Below, piece after piece: positions 35,182 through 44,392 of a stretch of 64,000 nucleotides of DNA. The stretch comes from Acidovorax sp. sic0104. GTDB taxonomy: Bacteria; Pseudomonadota; Gammaproteobacteria; Burkholderiales; Burkholderiaceae_C. The stretch spans positions 46,916-110,915 of the forward strand of contig NZ_JAHUWH010000018.1 in the NCBI RefSeq assembly GCF_019219095.1, given 5' to 3'. Numbering within the stretch: the stretch's first letter is position 1; every line of letters starts with the position of its first letter. Both the position numbers and the translations under genes were made by a program. Below the pieces are notes generated by a model. That model was not told the origin of the DNA. It saw only the letters and a list, made by a program, of their open reading frames with translations, and ran no database searches.

Positions 35182-35230
35182 TGCTATTTTTTCAATAGCA
35201 ATCCGCGCTTGCGCATCAAGCGCCAGCGGC
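35182..35230. repeat. Two-stem palindromic repeat, copy 2
   Basis: The clearest copy. TGCTATT (35182-35188) pairs with AATAGCA (35194-35200), and GCGCTTG (35205-35211) with CAAGCGC (35217-35223), followed by a GGC tail. It lies between the convergent gntR and mocR-type genes, where it could also end transcription from either side. Confidence 0.8.
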
Positions 35231-35277
35231 CCGAAAGGCTTGTAAAAAGGGGCTGCAGGCGGGGCCACAGCCCAGCC

Positions 35278-36696
35278 TCACTCGCCCGCCTGCTGCCCCA
35301 TCAGGATGCGCTGCTCCAGAAAGCGCCACATGCGCTCGTCCTGGCTGAACGACACATTGAAGCGCAGCCAGCCGGTGGGGCGTGGCTCCACCAGGAACAA
35401 CTGGCCGGGCCCGAGCATGATGCCCGCGCCCGTGGCCTCCTTCGACAGCTCCGCGCTGTCGGGCAGGTCGGGGTGGCGCGCCCACAGGTACATGCCGGCC
35501 TCCGGCTCATGGAACAGCTCGAACCCCAGGCTCAGCAAGCGCCGGCCCACGGTGCGGTGCGCCTCGGCCAGGCGTTCGCGCAGCGATTTGAGGTGCTTGC
35601 GCCAGCGGCCGTCCGTCACCACGCCGAAGGTGACGCGCTCGGTGATCTCGGACGAGGTCAGGCCCGAGATCATCTTGAGCTGCACCAGCTCGTCCAGCAG
35701 CTCGCGCCGCGCCGCCACGTAACCCGTGCGCAGGTTGGGCGAAATGGTCTTGGAGAAACTGCCGATGTAGATCACGCGGCTGAGTTGGTCCAGGCTCGCC
35801 AGCGACGGGCGCACGCCGCTGTCCATGTCGGCATAGATGTCGTTTTCGACCAGCACAAACCCATGCTGCTCGGCCAGCTGCAGCAGGCGGTGCAGGTGGG
35901 CCGCCGACGCCATCGAGCAGGTCGGGCTCTGCAGCCGCGGCTGCGTGAAGAACGCCGTGGGCTTGTGCCTGGCCAGCAGCGCCTCCAGCGCGGGCAGGTC
36001 GTAGCCGGCGGCCGTGCGCGGCACGCCCACCAGTTGCGCGCCTGCAAAGCGCAGCATGAACAGCAGGTTGGGATAGCCCGGGTCGTCCACCAGCACCACG
36101 TCGCCGGGCTTCACGATTCGCCGCGCGATCAGGTCCAGCGCCTGGCTGGAACCCTGCGTGAGCAGCACCTGGTCCGCATCCACCGCCAGATGCTGCTCTG
36201 CCAGCGACTCGGCCACCACCATGCGCAGCGCCATGTGGCCGTGCGGCAGGCCGTAGCCGTCGAGCTCCGGCCCGTCGGCCGACAGCTGGCGCATGCTGCG
36301 GCGCACCGCGTCGCCAAACAGCCAGTCGTGCGGCAGCCAGCCGCAGCCGGGCTTCATAGGCAGGTTGCGATTTTCAAAAATTTGCTTGAGGTACCAGCGT
36401 GCATCGAAACGGGGCACGGGTCGCGCCTGCGCACCGGCACTGGGCACAGCGCCATCGGTGTCGCGCCGCTTCACGAAGAAGCCGGCGTTGGCGCGGGAGA
36501 CCAGCCAGCCTTGCGCCACCAGGCGGTCATAGGCCTCGACCACCGTGAACACGCTCACGCCATGGGCCGCCGCGAACGCACGGATGGAGGGGAGCTTGCT
36601 GCCCGGCTTGAGCACCTGCCCGGTGATGAGGCCCCGCAGGCCGTCGACGATCTGGCTGACCAGGGGGGTCTGGAGATCGGGGCTGAGAGTGAGCAT
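35278..36696 (-). CDS. MocR/GabR-type PLP-dependent transcriptional regulator
   Basis: 472 residues from the ATG at 36696 (MLTLSPDLQTPLVSQI); a start at 36741 is less likely. An N-terminal GntR winged helix (LPSIRAFAAAHGVSVFTVVE, RLVAQGWLVSRANAGFFVKR) is fused to a fold-type I aminotransferase domain (GYGLPHGHMALRMVVAESLA, VLVDDPGYPNLLFMLRFAG) with the PLP lysine in IYIGSFSKTISPNLRTGYV. GabR regulators sense GABA through PLP and control gabTD. The gene is divergent from gabT with 190 bases between starts, so it probably controls the GABA/polyamine operon. Confidence 0.9.
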   Translation of the reverse strand: MLTLSPDLQTPLVSQIVDGLRGLITGQVLKPGSKLPSIRAFAAAHGVSVFTVVEAYDRLVAQGWLVSRANAGFFVKRRDTDGAVPSAGAQARPVPRFDARWYLKQIFENRNLPMKPGCGWLPHDWLFGDAVRRSMRQLSADGPELDGYGLPHGHMALRMVVAESLAEQHLAVDADQVLLTQGSSQALDLIARRIVKPGDVVLVDDPGYPNLLFMLRFAGAQLVGVPRTAAGYDLPALEALLARHKPTAFFTQPRLQSPTCSMASAAHLHRLLQLAEQHGFVLVENDIYADMDSGVRPSLASLDQLSRVIYIGSFSKTISPNLRTGYVAARRELLDELVQLKMISGLTSSEITERVTFGVVTDGRWRKHLKSLRERLAEAHRTVGRRLLSLGFELFHEPEAGMYLWARHPDLPDSAELSKEATGAGIMLGPGQLFLVEPRPTGWLRFNVSFSQDERMWRFLEQRILMGQQAGE

Positions 36697-36757
36697 CAAG
36701 AGGGCCAAAAAGGGGGCGAATTGTGCACCGTCCTGGCGCACACCCCATCAGGGATTG

Positions 36758-36812
36758 CCTGTACAGGATTCTAGACCTGCACAGTGCGCGCCAAACAGCG
36801 CCCCGGTGTACA
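36758..36812. promoter_or_regulatory. Candidate regulator sites between mocR-type gene and gabT
   Basis: The 190-base divergent spacer holds a perfect 10-base palindrome CCTGTACAGG (36758-36767) and a second TGTACA at 36807-36812, 47 bases further, about four and a half helical turns. MocR regulators usually bind two direct sites in such spacers. Promoter hexamers are not clear. Confidence 0.35.
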
Positions 36813-36886
36813 TGGACGGTCCGCGGGGCGGCTTCCAGAATTCGCCGCATCCGTTCACTGATCCGTTCTCACCGACACCCGACGCC

Positions 36887-38179
36887 ATGCAACAAGACCG
36901 CCACTTCACCAACGCCGCCCTCCTCGCCCGCCGCCATGCCGCCGTGGCGCGGGGCGTGGGCCAGGCCCACGAACTCTTCGTCCAGAAGGCCCGCAATGCC
37001 GAGCTGTGGGACGTGGAGGGCCGCCGCTTCATCGACTTCGCAGGCGGCATCGCGGTGCTCAACACCGGACACCTGCACGCGGGCGTGATCGACGCCGTGC
37101 GGGCGCAACTGGAGCTGTACACCCACACCTGCTTCCAGGTCGTGGCGTACGAGCCCTACGTGGAAGTGGCCGAGCGCCTGAATACGCTGGCCCCCGGCGC
37201 CTTCCAGAAGAAGAGCCTGCTCCTGACCACCGGCGCCGAAGCGGTCGAGAACGCCGTGAAGATCGCCCGCGCCTACACCAAACGCCCCGGCGTGATCGCC
37301 TTCACGGGTGGCTACCACGGCCGCACCAACCTCACGCTGGGCCTCACGGGCAAGGTCGTGCCATACAAGACCGGCTTCGGCCCCTTCCCCGGCGAGGTGC
37401 ACCACGCGCTCTTTCCCAACGCGCTGCACGGTGTGAGCGTGGAGCAGGCGCTGCAGTCGGTGGAGCTGATCTTCAAGAACGATGTGGAGCCCGAGCGCGT
37501 GGCCGCGTTCATCGTGGAGCCGGTGCAGGGCGAAGGCGGCTTCTACGTGGCGCCGCCCGAGTTCATTGCCGGCCTGAAGGCGCTGGGCGACCGCCACGGC
37601 ATCCTGCTGATCGCCGACGAAGTGCAGACCGGCGCAGGCCGCACCGGCACCTGGTTCGCGTGCGAGCAGTGGCCCGTGGCGCCGGACCTCATCACCACCG
37701 CCAAGTCCCTGGCGGGGGGCTTTCCGCTGGCCGGCGTGGTGGGCCGGGCCGACGTGATGGACGCCCCCGCCCCCGGCGGCCTGGGCGGAACGTACGCGGG
37801 CAGCCCCGTGGCCTGCGCGGCGGCGCTGGCCGTGATCGAGGCGTTCGAGAAAGAGCAGCTCCTGGCCCGCAGCCAGGACATGGGCGCGCTGCTGGTGCGC
37901 AGCCTCAAGGACCTGGCGGCCCAGGTGCCGGCCATTGGCGATGTGCGCGGCCTGGGTGCCATGGTCGCCATCGAGCTCTTCGAGGAGGGTGACGCGCACC
38001 GCCCCGACGCTGCGCTCACGAAGAAGGTCGTGGCCGAGGCCGCGCGGCGCGGGCTCATCCTGCTGTCGTGCGGCACCTACGGCAACGTGATCCGCATCCT
38101 GGTGCCGCTCACCGCCTCCAACGAGCTGCTGGACGAAGGCCTGGCCATCCTCGCGGCCAGCTTCGCCGCCGTGGGCTGA
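36887..38179 (+). CDS. gabT: 4-aminobutyrate aminotransferase
   Basis: 430 residues from the ATG at 36887. It moves the amino group of GABA (or 5-aminovalerate) to 2-oxoglutarate, giving succinate semialdehyde. Class III aminotransferase signatures: LWDVEGRRFIDFAGGIAVLN, LLLTTGAEAVENAVKIARAY, FTGGYHGRTNLTLGLTGKV, the PLP aspartate in ILLIADEVQTGAGRTG and the Schiff-base lysine in LITTAKSLAGGFPLAGVVG. GVGQ and HTCFQVVAYEPYVEVAE are typical of GabT rather than ornithine enzymes. First gene of the run gabT, four transporter genes, gabD. Confidence 0.93.
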   Translation: MQQDRHFTNAALLARRHAAVARGVGQAHELFVQKARNAELWDVEGRRFIDFAGGIAVLNTGHLHAGVIDAVRAQLELYTHTCFQVVAYEPYVEVAERLNTLAPGAFQKKSLLLTTGAEAVENAVKIARAYTKRPGVIAFTGGYHGRTNLTLGLTGKVVPYKTGFGPFPGEVHHALFPNALHGVSVEQALQSVELIFKNDVEPERVAAFIVEPVQGEGGFYVAPPEFIAGLKALGDRHGILLIADEVQTGAGRTGTWFACEQWPVAPDLITTAKSLAGGFPLAGVVGRADVMDAPAPGGLGGTYAGSPVACAAALAVIEAFEKEQLLARSQDMGALLVRSLKDLAAQVPAIGDVRGLGAMVAIELFEEGDAHRPDAALTKKVVAEAARRGLILLSCGTYGNVIRILVPLTASNELLDEGLAILAASFAAVG

Positions 38180-38211
38180 GCCCCGGATTTTCATCTGCCC
38201 GCATTCAACCC

Positions 38212-39327
38212 ATGGCCACCACGATGACCCCTGCAGAACCCCTGGTCCGCTTCAGCGGCGTGCAAAAGACCTACGACGGCGAACAGCTGGTCGTGCGCGC
38301 GCTGGATCTGGACATAGAGCGCGGCGAGTTCCTGAGCCTGCTGGGCCCTTCTGGGTCGGGCAAGACCACCACGCTGATGATGCTGGCGGGGTTCGAGTCG
38401 CCCACGGCCGGCGACATCCTGCTGGAGGGCAAGCAGATCACCCGCACGCCGCCGCACAAGCGCAACTTCGGCATGGTGTTCCAGAACTACGCGCTGTTCC
38501 CGCACCTCACGGTGGGCGAGAACGTGGCCTACCCGCTGACGGTGCGCAAGGTGCCCAGGACCGAGCAGGCCGAGCGCGTGAAGAAGGCGCTGGACATGGT
38601 GCGCCTCGGAGGCATGGCCGACCGCCTGCCCACGCGCCTGTCGGGCGGGCAGCAACAACGCGTGGCCCTGGCCCGCGCCCTGGTGTTCAACCCCGAACTG
38701 GTGCTGATGGACGAGCCCCTGGGCGCGCTGGACAAGCAGCTGCGCGAGCACATGCAGATCGAGCTGAAGGAGCTGCACCGCCAGCTGGGCGTGACCTTCG
38801 TCTACGTCACGCATGATCAGGGCGAAGCGCTGACCATGAGCGACCGCGTGGCCGTTTTCAACGAAGGCGTGATCCAGCAGCTGGCCGACGTGGAGACCCT
38901 GTACGAAACGCCGTCCAACCGCTTCGTGGCCGGCTTCGTGGGCGACAGCACGGTGCTGACCGGCACGCTGCACGGCACGGGCGGCAGCGACGCGGCCATC
39001 CAGATGCCGGGCGGCCACCTGCTGCCGGGCCTGAACGTGAACCGCAGCGCTCGCGGCGCCCGCGTGCAGGCCTGCGTGCGGCCCGAGCGCATCGTTCTGC
39101 ACCCGCGCACGGCCTACCCCAAGGTGTCGGCCGTGCCTGCCACCGTGGCCCGCACCATCTACCACGGCGACCACCTGCGCCTGATCTGCGACATGGGCCA
39201 CGGCCAGGAGCAGGCCACCGTCAAGCGCGCTCTCGCGCAGGCCGGCGACGCATTCCCGCCACCGCAGCCCGGCGATGCCGTTCTGCTGGAGTTTCCCGCC
39301 GATGCCACGCGCATCTACGCGGTGTGA
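38212..39327 (+). CDS. Polyamine/GABA-type ABC importer ATPase (PotA-like)
   Basis: 371 residues, 32 bases after gabT. Complete ABC motifs: Walker A LLGPSGSGKTTTL, Q-loop GMVFQNYALFPH, signature RLSGGQQQRVALARAL, Walker B LVLMDEPLGALDKQL and switch TFVYVTHDQGEAL. The C-terminal 110 residues are a TOBE-type domain (FVAGFVGDSTVLTGTLHGTG, ARGARVQACVRPERIVLHPR), as in PotA. With the next three genes it forms a spermidine/putrescine-type importer; the aminotransferase and dehydrogenase genes around it point to GABA, putrescine or a related amine. Confidence 0.92.
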   Translation: MATTMTPAEPLVRFSGVQKTYDGEQLVVRALDLDIERGEFLSLLGPSGSGKTTTLMMLAGFESPTAGDILLEGKQITRTPPHKRNFGMVFQNYALFPHLTVGENVAYPLTVRKVPRTEQAERVKKALDMVRLGGMADRLPTRLSGGQQQRVALARALVFNPELVLMDEPLGALDKQLREHMQIELKELHRQLGVTFVYVTHDQGEALTMSDRVAVFNEGVIQQLADVETLYETPSNRFVAGFVGDSTVLTGTLHGTGGSDAAIQMPGGHLLPGLNVNRSARGARVQACVRPERIVLHPRTAYPKVSAVPATVARTIYHGDHLRLICDMGHGQEQATVKRALAQAGDAFPPPQPGDAVLLEFPADATRIYAV

Positions 39328-39401
39328 GGCACATCACTGCCGTCGATTTCCGTCCCGCGTCTGTTGTCCCCTTCCCTTTTCAACCCAAGGAAACCTGCAC
39401 C

Positions 39402-40445
39402 ATGAAAAACAAGCGCCTGATCGCCTGCGCATCCCTGGCCGCCTGCCTCGCCCTGCCCAGCATTGCGCAACAGCCGCAAACACAGCTCACCGTCGTGAAC
39501 TTCGGCGGCGCCAATGCCAACGCCCAGAAGAAGGCGTTCTATGAGCCCTATGAAAAGGCCGGCACCAAGATCGTCGCCGTGGAATACAACGGCGAGCAGG
39601 CCAAGGTCAAGGCCATGGTGGAGGCCAAGAAGGTCACCTGGGACGTGGTCGAGGTCGAGTCGCCCGACGCTGCGCGCGGCTGCGACGAGGGCCTGTACGA
39701 AAAGCTCGACTACAGCAAGATCGTGGACAAGTCGGTGCTGCTGCCCGCCGCAGTGAACGAGTGCGCCGTGGGCATCTTCGTGTGGTCCACCGTGATGGCC
39801 TACAACGGTGACAGGCTCAAGACCGCCCCCACGAGCTGGGCCGACTTCTGGGACACGAAGAAGATCCCCGGCAAGCGCGGCATGCGCAAGGGCGCGCGCT
39901 ACAACCTCGAATTCGCGCTGCTGGCCGACGGCGTCAAGCCCGCCGACGTGTACAAGGTGCTGGCCACCAAGGACGGTGCCGACCGCGCCTTCAAGAAGCT
40001 GACCGAGCTCAAGCCCCACATCCAGTGGTGGGAAGCCGGCGCCCAGGCACCGCAGTTCCTGGTGGCTGGCGATGTGGTGCTGACCACCGTGTTCAACGGC
40101 CGCATCGACGCTGCCAACCGCGAGGGCCGCAACCTCAGGATCTACTGGCCCGGCGGCATCTACGACCTGGACTACTGGGCCATCCCCAAGGGCACGCCCA
40201 ACAAGGATGCTGCGGTGAAATTCATTGCCTACACGCTGCAGACCGCCAACCAGGCGGCCTATGCACAGAACATCGCCTACGGCCCGGCCAACACCACGGC
40301 CCTGGCCAAGCTGGACAAGAAGGTGCTGGACGACCTGCCCACATCGGCCGCCAACGCCAAGGAAGCGCTGCAGTTCGGCGTCGCCTTCTGGTCGGACCAG
40401 GGCGAAGCGCTGGAAAAGCGCTTCGCCGCCTGGGCCACGCAGTAA
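39402..40445 (+). CDS. Polyamine-type ABC substrate-binding protein (PotD-like)
   Basis: 347 residues from the ATG at 39402, with AAGG upstream. Signal peptide LIACASLAACLALPSIAQQ. The mature protein is a PotD/PotF-class binding protein: LTVVNFGGANANAQKKAFYE, TWDVVEVESPDAARGCDEGL, GKRGMRKGARYNLEFALLAD and YWAIPKGTPNKDAAVKFIAY. It delivers a small cationic or zwitterionic solute to the permeases encoded next. The ligand-contact acidic residues cannot be assigned from sequence alone. Confidence 0.9.
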   Translation: MKNKRLIACASLAACLALPSIAQQPQTQLTVVNFGGANANAQKKAFYEPYEKAGTKIVAVEYNGEQAKVKAMVEAKKVTWDVVEVESPDAARGCDEGLYEKLDYSKIVDKSVLLPAAVNECAVGIFVWSTVMAYNGDRLKTAPTSWADFWDTKKIPGKRGMRKGARYNLEFALLADGVKPADVYKVLATKDGADRAFKKLTELKPHIQWWEAGAQAPQFLVAGDVVLTTVFNGRIDAANREGRNLRIYWPGGIYDLDYWAIPKGTPNKDAAVKFIAYTLQTANQAAYAQNIAYGPANTTALAKLDKKVLDDLPTSAANAKEALQFGVAFWSDQGEALEKRFAAWATQ

Positions 40446-40487
40446 ATCCGCAAGCCCGCAACAAGCCCCCCAGCGCAAAGCCCCGCC

Positions 40488-41753
40488 ATGCACGCCACTG
40501 CTGCCGCCGCCCCCTTCGCCACAACCCCCGGCGCACCCACTGCGGCTGCCCTGCGCCAGGCCCTGTCGCGCGCCGAGGCGCGGCGCAAGTGGCGGGCATT
40601 CGCCCTCACGCTGCCGCTGCTGGTGTTCCTGCTGCTCACGCTGCTGGTGCCCATCGCGGCACTGCTGCAGCGCGGCGTGGAGAACCCCGAGGTGGCCAAC
40701 GCCTTGCCCGCCACCGTGAAGGCACTGCATGGCTGGGACCGACAGGAGCCCCCGGGCCCGGCCGCCTACGCTGCGCTGATGGCCGACCTGGCGCGATTGC
40801 CCGATAGCTCGGACGCTGGCGCCCTGGCGCGCCGGCTCAATTCGGACATGCCCGGTGCGCGTTCGCTGGTGATGGGCGCCTTTCGCGCGCTGCCGATGCA
40901 GGGCTCGCCCGAGGGGGTGCGTGAACAGCTCATCGCCAAGGACCCGCGCTGGGGAGAAGCGCTGCTGTGGCGTGCCATCGCCAAGAACGGCGCACGCTGG
41001 ACGCCGGACTACCTGCTCGCGTCGGTGGACCTGCAGCGCGACGCGCTGGGCCACATCGAACGCATGCCCGAGGAGCAGCGCGCGTTCGGCGGCATCCTGC
41101 TGCGCACCTTCCACATCAGCCTGGTGGTCACCCTGGTCTGCCTGCTGCTGGGCTACCCGCTGGCCTGGTGGCTGGCCCAGTTGCCGGCGCGGCAGGCCAA
41201 CGTGCTGATGATCCTGGTGCTGGTGCCGTTCTGGACCTCCATCCTCGTGCGCGTGGCGGCCTGGATCGTGCTGCTGCAGTCCGAAGGCCTGGTCAATCGC
41301 GGCCTGATGGGGCTGGGCGTCATCGATCAGCCGCTGGCGCTGCTGTTCAACCGCACGGGCGTGGTGATCGCCATGGTGCACATCCTGCTGCCCTTCATGA
41401 TCCTGCCGCTGTACAGCGTGATGAAGAGTGTGCCGCCCACCTACCTGCGCGCCGCCGTATCGCTGGGCAGCGCGCCGCTGGCCGCGTTCTTTCGGGTGTA
41501 TGTGCCGCAGACCTACCCGGGCATCGGCGCCGGGGTGCTGCTGGTGTTCATCCTGGCCATCGGCTACTACGTCACGCCCGCGCTCCTGGGCGGGGCCGAC
41601 GACCAGATGCTCAGCTACTACATCGCCCGCTATACCAATGTGGAGGTGAACTGGGGCATGGCCTGTGCGCTGGGCGCACTGCTGCTGGCCGCAACACTGG
41701 TGCTGTACGGCGTGTACCGACGGTTCGGCAAGGCTGAACTAAGCCTCGGATGA
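40488..41753 (+). CDS. Polyamine-type ABC permease 1 (PotB-like, long first loop)
   Basis: 421 residues. After a cytoplasmic N-terminus, the first helix (FALTLPLLVFLLLTLLVPIA) is followed by an unusually long, about 130-residue periplasmic loop (from ENPEVANALPATVKALHGWD to RMPEEQRAFGGILLRTFHIS), then five more helices. PotB proteins are about 285 residues, so the loop accounts for the extra length. The EAA motif that docks on the ATPase is visible as YLRAAVSLGSAPLAAFFRVY. The loop might contact the binding protein. It pairs with the next permease. Confidence 0.9.
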   Translation: MHATAAAAPFATTPGAPTAAALRQALSRAEARRKWRAFALTLPLLVFLLLTLLVPIAALLQRGVENPEVANALPATVKALHGWDRQEPPGPAAYAALMADLARLPDSSDAGALARRLNSDMPGARSLVMGAFRALPMQGSPEGVREQLIAKDPRWGEALLWRAIAKNGARWTPDYLLASVDLQRDALGHIERMPEEQRAFGGILLRTFHISLVVTLVCLLLGYPLAWWLAQLPARQANVLMILVLVPFWTSILVRVAAWIVLLQSEGLVNRGLMGLGVIDQPLALLFNRTGVVIAMVHILLPFMILPLYSVMKSVPPTYLRAAVSLGSAPLAAFFRVYVPQTYPGIGAGVLLVFILAIGYYVTPALLGGADDQMLSYYIARYTNVEVNWGMACALGALLLAATLVLYGVYRRFGKAELSLG

Positions 41754-41785
41754 CCTCCACCTTCTGACGCAGAAAGCCGCTGACC

Positions 41786-42604
41786 ATGCTTCGCCTTCCT
41801 CAATTTCCTCTCTACGCCACGCTGGCCGACAAGCTCGGCTGGTGGGCCGTTCGCGTGCTGTGCGTGGCGGTGCTGGTGTTCCTGCTCGCCCCCATCCTCG
41901 TGATGGTGCCGCTGTCGTTCTCCGAGAGCTCGTTCCTGGCCTACCCGATCCACGGCTGGTCGCTCAAGTGGTACCGGCACCTGTTCGAGTCGCCCGAGTG
42001 GGCGCGCGCCACGCGCAACAGCTTCATCGTCGCTCCTGCCGCCACGCTGGTGGCCACCGTGCTGGGCACGCTGGCGGCGGTGGGCCTGTCGCGGGCGAAC
42101 TTCCGCTTCAAGGGCCTGCTCATGGGCATCTTGATCGCGCCCATGGTGGTGCCCATCATCGTGGTGGGCGTGGCCACCTACCTGTACTTTGCGCCGCTGG
42201 GCCTGGCAGACAGCTATGCGGGCCTGATCATCGTGCACGCCGCTCTCGGGGCGCCCTTCGTGCTGACCACCGTGCTGGCGACGCTGGCGGGCTTCAACCA
42301 CAACCTGGTGCGCGCATCGCTCAGCCTGGGCGAGACGCCGCTCAACACCTTCTTTCGCATCACGCTGCCGGTGATCGCGCCGGGCGTGATCTCGGGAGCG
42401 CTGTTCGCTTTTGCCACATCGTTCGACGACGTGGTGGTCACGCTCTTCCTGGCCGGCGCCGAGCAGGCCACGCTGCCGCGCCAGATGTTCACCGGCATCC
42501 GCGAGAACATCTCGCCCACCATCGCGGCCGTGGCCACGCTGCTCATCCTGTTCACCACTGGCCTGCTGCTGGTGCTGGAGTGGCTGCGGGGGCGGCGCGC
42601 TTGA
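41786..42604 (+). CDS. Polyamine-type ABC permease 2 (PotC-like)
   Basis: 272 residues, the normal PotC length, 32 bases after permease 1. Six hydrophobic helices; the first is VLCVAVLVFLLAPILVMVPL and the conserved SFSESSFLAYPIHGWSLKWY follows. The EAA motif is VRASLSLGETPLNTFFRITL. Ends with a helix and an Arg-rich tail (LEWLRGRRA). It forms the membrane pore with permease 1. Confidence 0.92.
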   Translation: MLRLPQFPLYATLADKLGWWAVRVLCVAVLVFLLAPILVMVPLSFSESSFLAYPIHGWSLKWYRHLFESPEWARATRNSFIVAPAATLVATVLGTLAAVGLSRANFRFKGLLMGILIAPMVVPIIVVGVATYLYFAPLGLADSYAGLIIVHAALGAPFVLTTVLATLAGFNHNLVRASLSLGETPLNTFFRITLPVIAPGVISGALFAFATSFDDVVVTLFLAGAEQATLPRQMFTGIRENISPTIAAVATLLILFTTGLLLVLEWLRGRRA

Positions 42605-42784
42605 TGGCCGCCCTTCGCTTCAAACCCCTGTTGCCAATGCCGCCTTGGTGACAACCTCGACGCGGCTGCGTGCTAGCCTTTGCCGATGCCATCGGTGGCG
42701 TGGCCGAAAGCGCCGCCACCCGCAGACCACGGCAACCGCTGACGCCCCTTCTTCACACCCTTCACCCTTCCCGGAAGCACTCCC

Positions 42785-44275
42785 ATGGACATGAAGACAT
42801 CCCCCCTCGCCCTGCTGAATGACCCCAGCCTGCTCAAGACCGACGGCCTCATCGACGGCCAGTGGGTGGCGGGCAGCAGCCGCTTCGACGTGAACGACCC
42901 GGCCACGGGCCTCAAGCTCGCCGACGTGGCCAATCTGGGCCCGGCAGACGCCGAAGCCGCCATTGCCGCCGCCAACAAGGCCTGGGGCCCCTGGAAGCGC
43001 AAGACCGCCAAGGAGCGCAGCAATATCCTGCGCAAATGGTTCGACCTGCTGATGGCGAACCAGGACGATCTGGGCCGCATCATGACCGCCGAGCAGGGCA
43101 AGCCGCTGGCCGAGGCCAAGGGCGAAGTCGCCTATGGCGCCAGCTTCGTCGAATGGTTTGCCGAAGAAGCCAAACGCGTGAACGGCGAGGTGCTGCCGCA
43201 GTTCGACAACAGCCGCCGCCTGCTGGTGCTCAAGCAGCCCATCGGCGTGTGCGCCGCCATCACGCCCTGGAACTTCCCGCTGGCCATGATCACCCGCAAG
43301 GTCGCGCCCGCCCTGGCCGCGGGCTGCCCCGTGGTCATCAAGCCGGCCGAGCTCACGCCACTGACTGCCCTGGCCGCGGCCGAGCTGGCCATCCGCGCGG
43401 GCATTCCGCCAGGCGTGTTCAACATCCTGCCCGCCGACAGCGACAACTCCATTGCCATCGGCAAGGTGCTGTGCGCGAGCGACGTGGTCCGTCACATCAG
43501 CTTCACCGGCAGCACCGAGGTGGGCCGCATCCTGATGGCGCAGTCCGCCCCCACGGTCAAGAAGATGTCGCTGGAATTGGGCGGCAACGCGCCCTTCATC
43601 GTTTTCGACGACGCCGACATCGACAGTGCCGTGGAAGGCGCGTTTGCCAGCAAGTACCGCAACGCGGGCCAGACCTGCGTGTGCACCAACCGCTTTTACG
43701 TGCAGGAAGGCGTGTACGACGAGTTCGTGGCCAAGTTCGCCGCCAAGGTGAAGACGGCCAAGGTGGGCAACGGCTTCGAGGCCGGCGTGAACCAGGGACC
43801 GCTGATCGAGGAAGCCGCGCTCGTGAAGGTGCAGCGCCACGTCCAGGATGCGCTGGCCAAGGGCGGCAAGGTGGTGGCCGGCGGCCAGCGCCTGCAAAGC
43901 CTGGGCTCGGGCCAGTTCTTCGAGCCCACGGTGGTGGCCGATGCCACGCCCGACATGCTGTGCGCGCGCGAGGAGACCTTCGGCCCGTTCGCGCCGGTCT
44001 TCAAGTTCAAGACCGAGCAGGAGGCCATCGACGCCGCCAACAACACCGAGTTCGGCCTGGCCAGCTACTTCTATAGCCGAGACGTGAGCCGCATCTTCCG
44101 CGTGGGCGAAGCGCTGGAGTACGGCATGGTGGGCGTCAACGTGGGCCTGCTGGCCACCGAGCATGTGCCGTTCGGCGGCGTCAAGCAGTCGGGCCTGGGC
44201 CGCGAGGGCTCGCACCACGGCATGGACGACTACGTGGAGATCAAGTACCTGTGCCTGGGGGACATTCAGCAGTAG
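42785..44275 (+). CDS. gabD: NAD(P)-dependent succinate-semialdehyde dehydrogenase
   Basis: 496 residues. It oxidises succinate semialdehyde, the gabT product, to succinate. ALDH motifs: the conserved ITPWNFPLAMITRKVAPALA, VIKPAELTPLTALAAAELA, FTGSTEVGRILMAQSAPTVK, catalytic Glu in MSLELGGNAPFIVFDDADID, catalytic Cys in YRNAGQTCVCTNRFYVQEG, and FGPFAPVFKFKTEQEAIDAA. The CVC pattern at the active cysteine is common in GabD. It is 180 bases downstream of the last permease gene. Because the hydroxyproline operon lacks its own semialdehyde dehydrogenase, this enzyme might also act on 2-oxoglutarate semialdehyde (inference). Confidence 0.93.
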   Translation: MDMKTSPLALLNDPSLLKTDGLIDGQWVAGSSRFDVNDPATGLKLADVANLGPADAEAAIAAANKAWGPWKRKTAKERSNILRKWFDLLMANQDDLGRIMTAEQGKPLAEAKGEVAYGASFVEWFAEEAKRVNGEVLPQFDNSRRLLVLKQPIGVCAAITPWNFPLAMITRKVAPALAAGCPVVIKPAELTPLTALAAAELAIRAGIPPGVFNILPADSDNSIAIGKVLCASDVVRHISFTGSTEVGRILMAQSAPTVKKMSLELGGNAPFIVFDDADIDSAVEGAFASKYRNAGQTCVCTNRFYVQEGVYDEFVAKFAAKVKTAKVGNGFEAGVNQGPLIEEAALVKVQRHVQDALAKGGKVVAGGQRLQSLGSGQFFEPTVVADATPDMLCAREETFGPFAPVFKFKTEQEAIDAANNTEFGLASYFYSRDVSRIFRVGEALEYGMVGVNVGLLATEHVPFGGVKQSGLGREGSHHGMDDYVEIKYLCLGDIQQ

Positions 44276-44322
44276 TCACGGACTCACCGCAGCGCAGGCT
44301 GCATTGCTGATGAATCTTGCGC

Positions 44323-44382
44323 TGCAAACTATCATTTCGATAGCTACCGCCGCTCGCCCATAAAGCGCGAGCGGCATTTTTT
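44323..44382. repeat. Two-stem palindromic repeat, copy 5
   Basis: CTATC (44329-44333) pairs with GATAG (44339-44343). The second stem, GCCGCTCGC (44349-44357) with GCGAGCGGC (44367-44375), has nine perfect pairs and is followed by a T run. It lies between the convergent gabD and ROK-like genes. Confidence 0.75.
44349..44382 (+). terminator. gabD terminator formed by repeat copy 5
   Basis: The nine-pair GC stem (44349-44357 with 44367-44375) is followed by A and six T (44377-44382), the layout of an intrinsic terminator for transcripts coming from gabD, 73 bases after its stop. Confidence 0.7.
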
Positions 44383-44392
44383 ATTCAAATTT

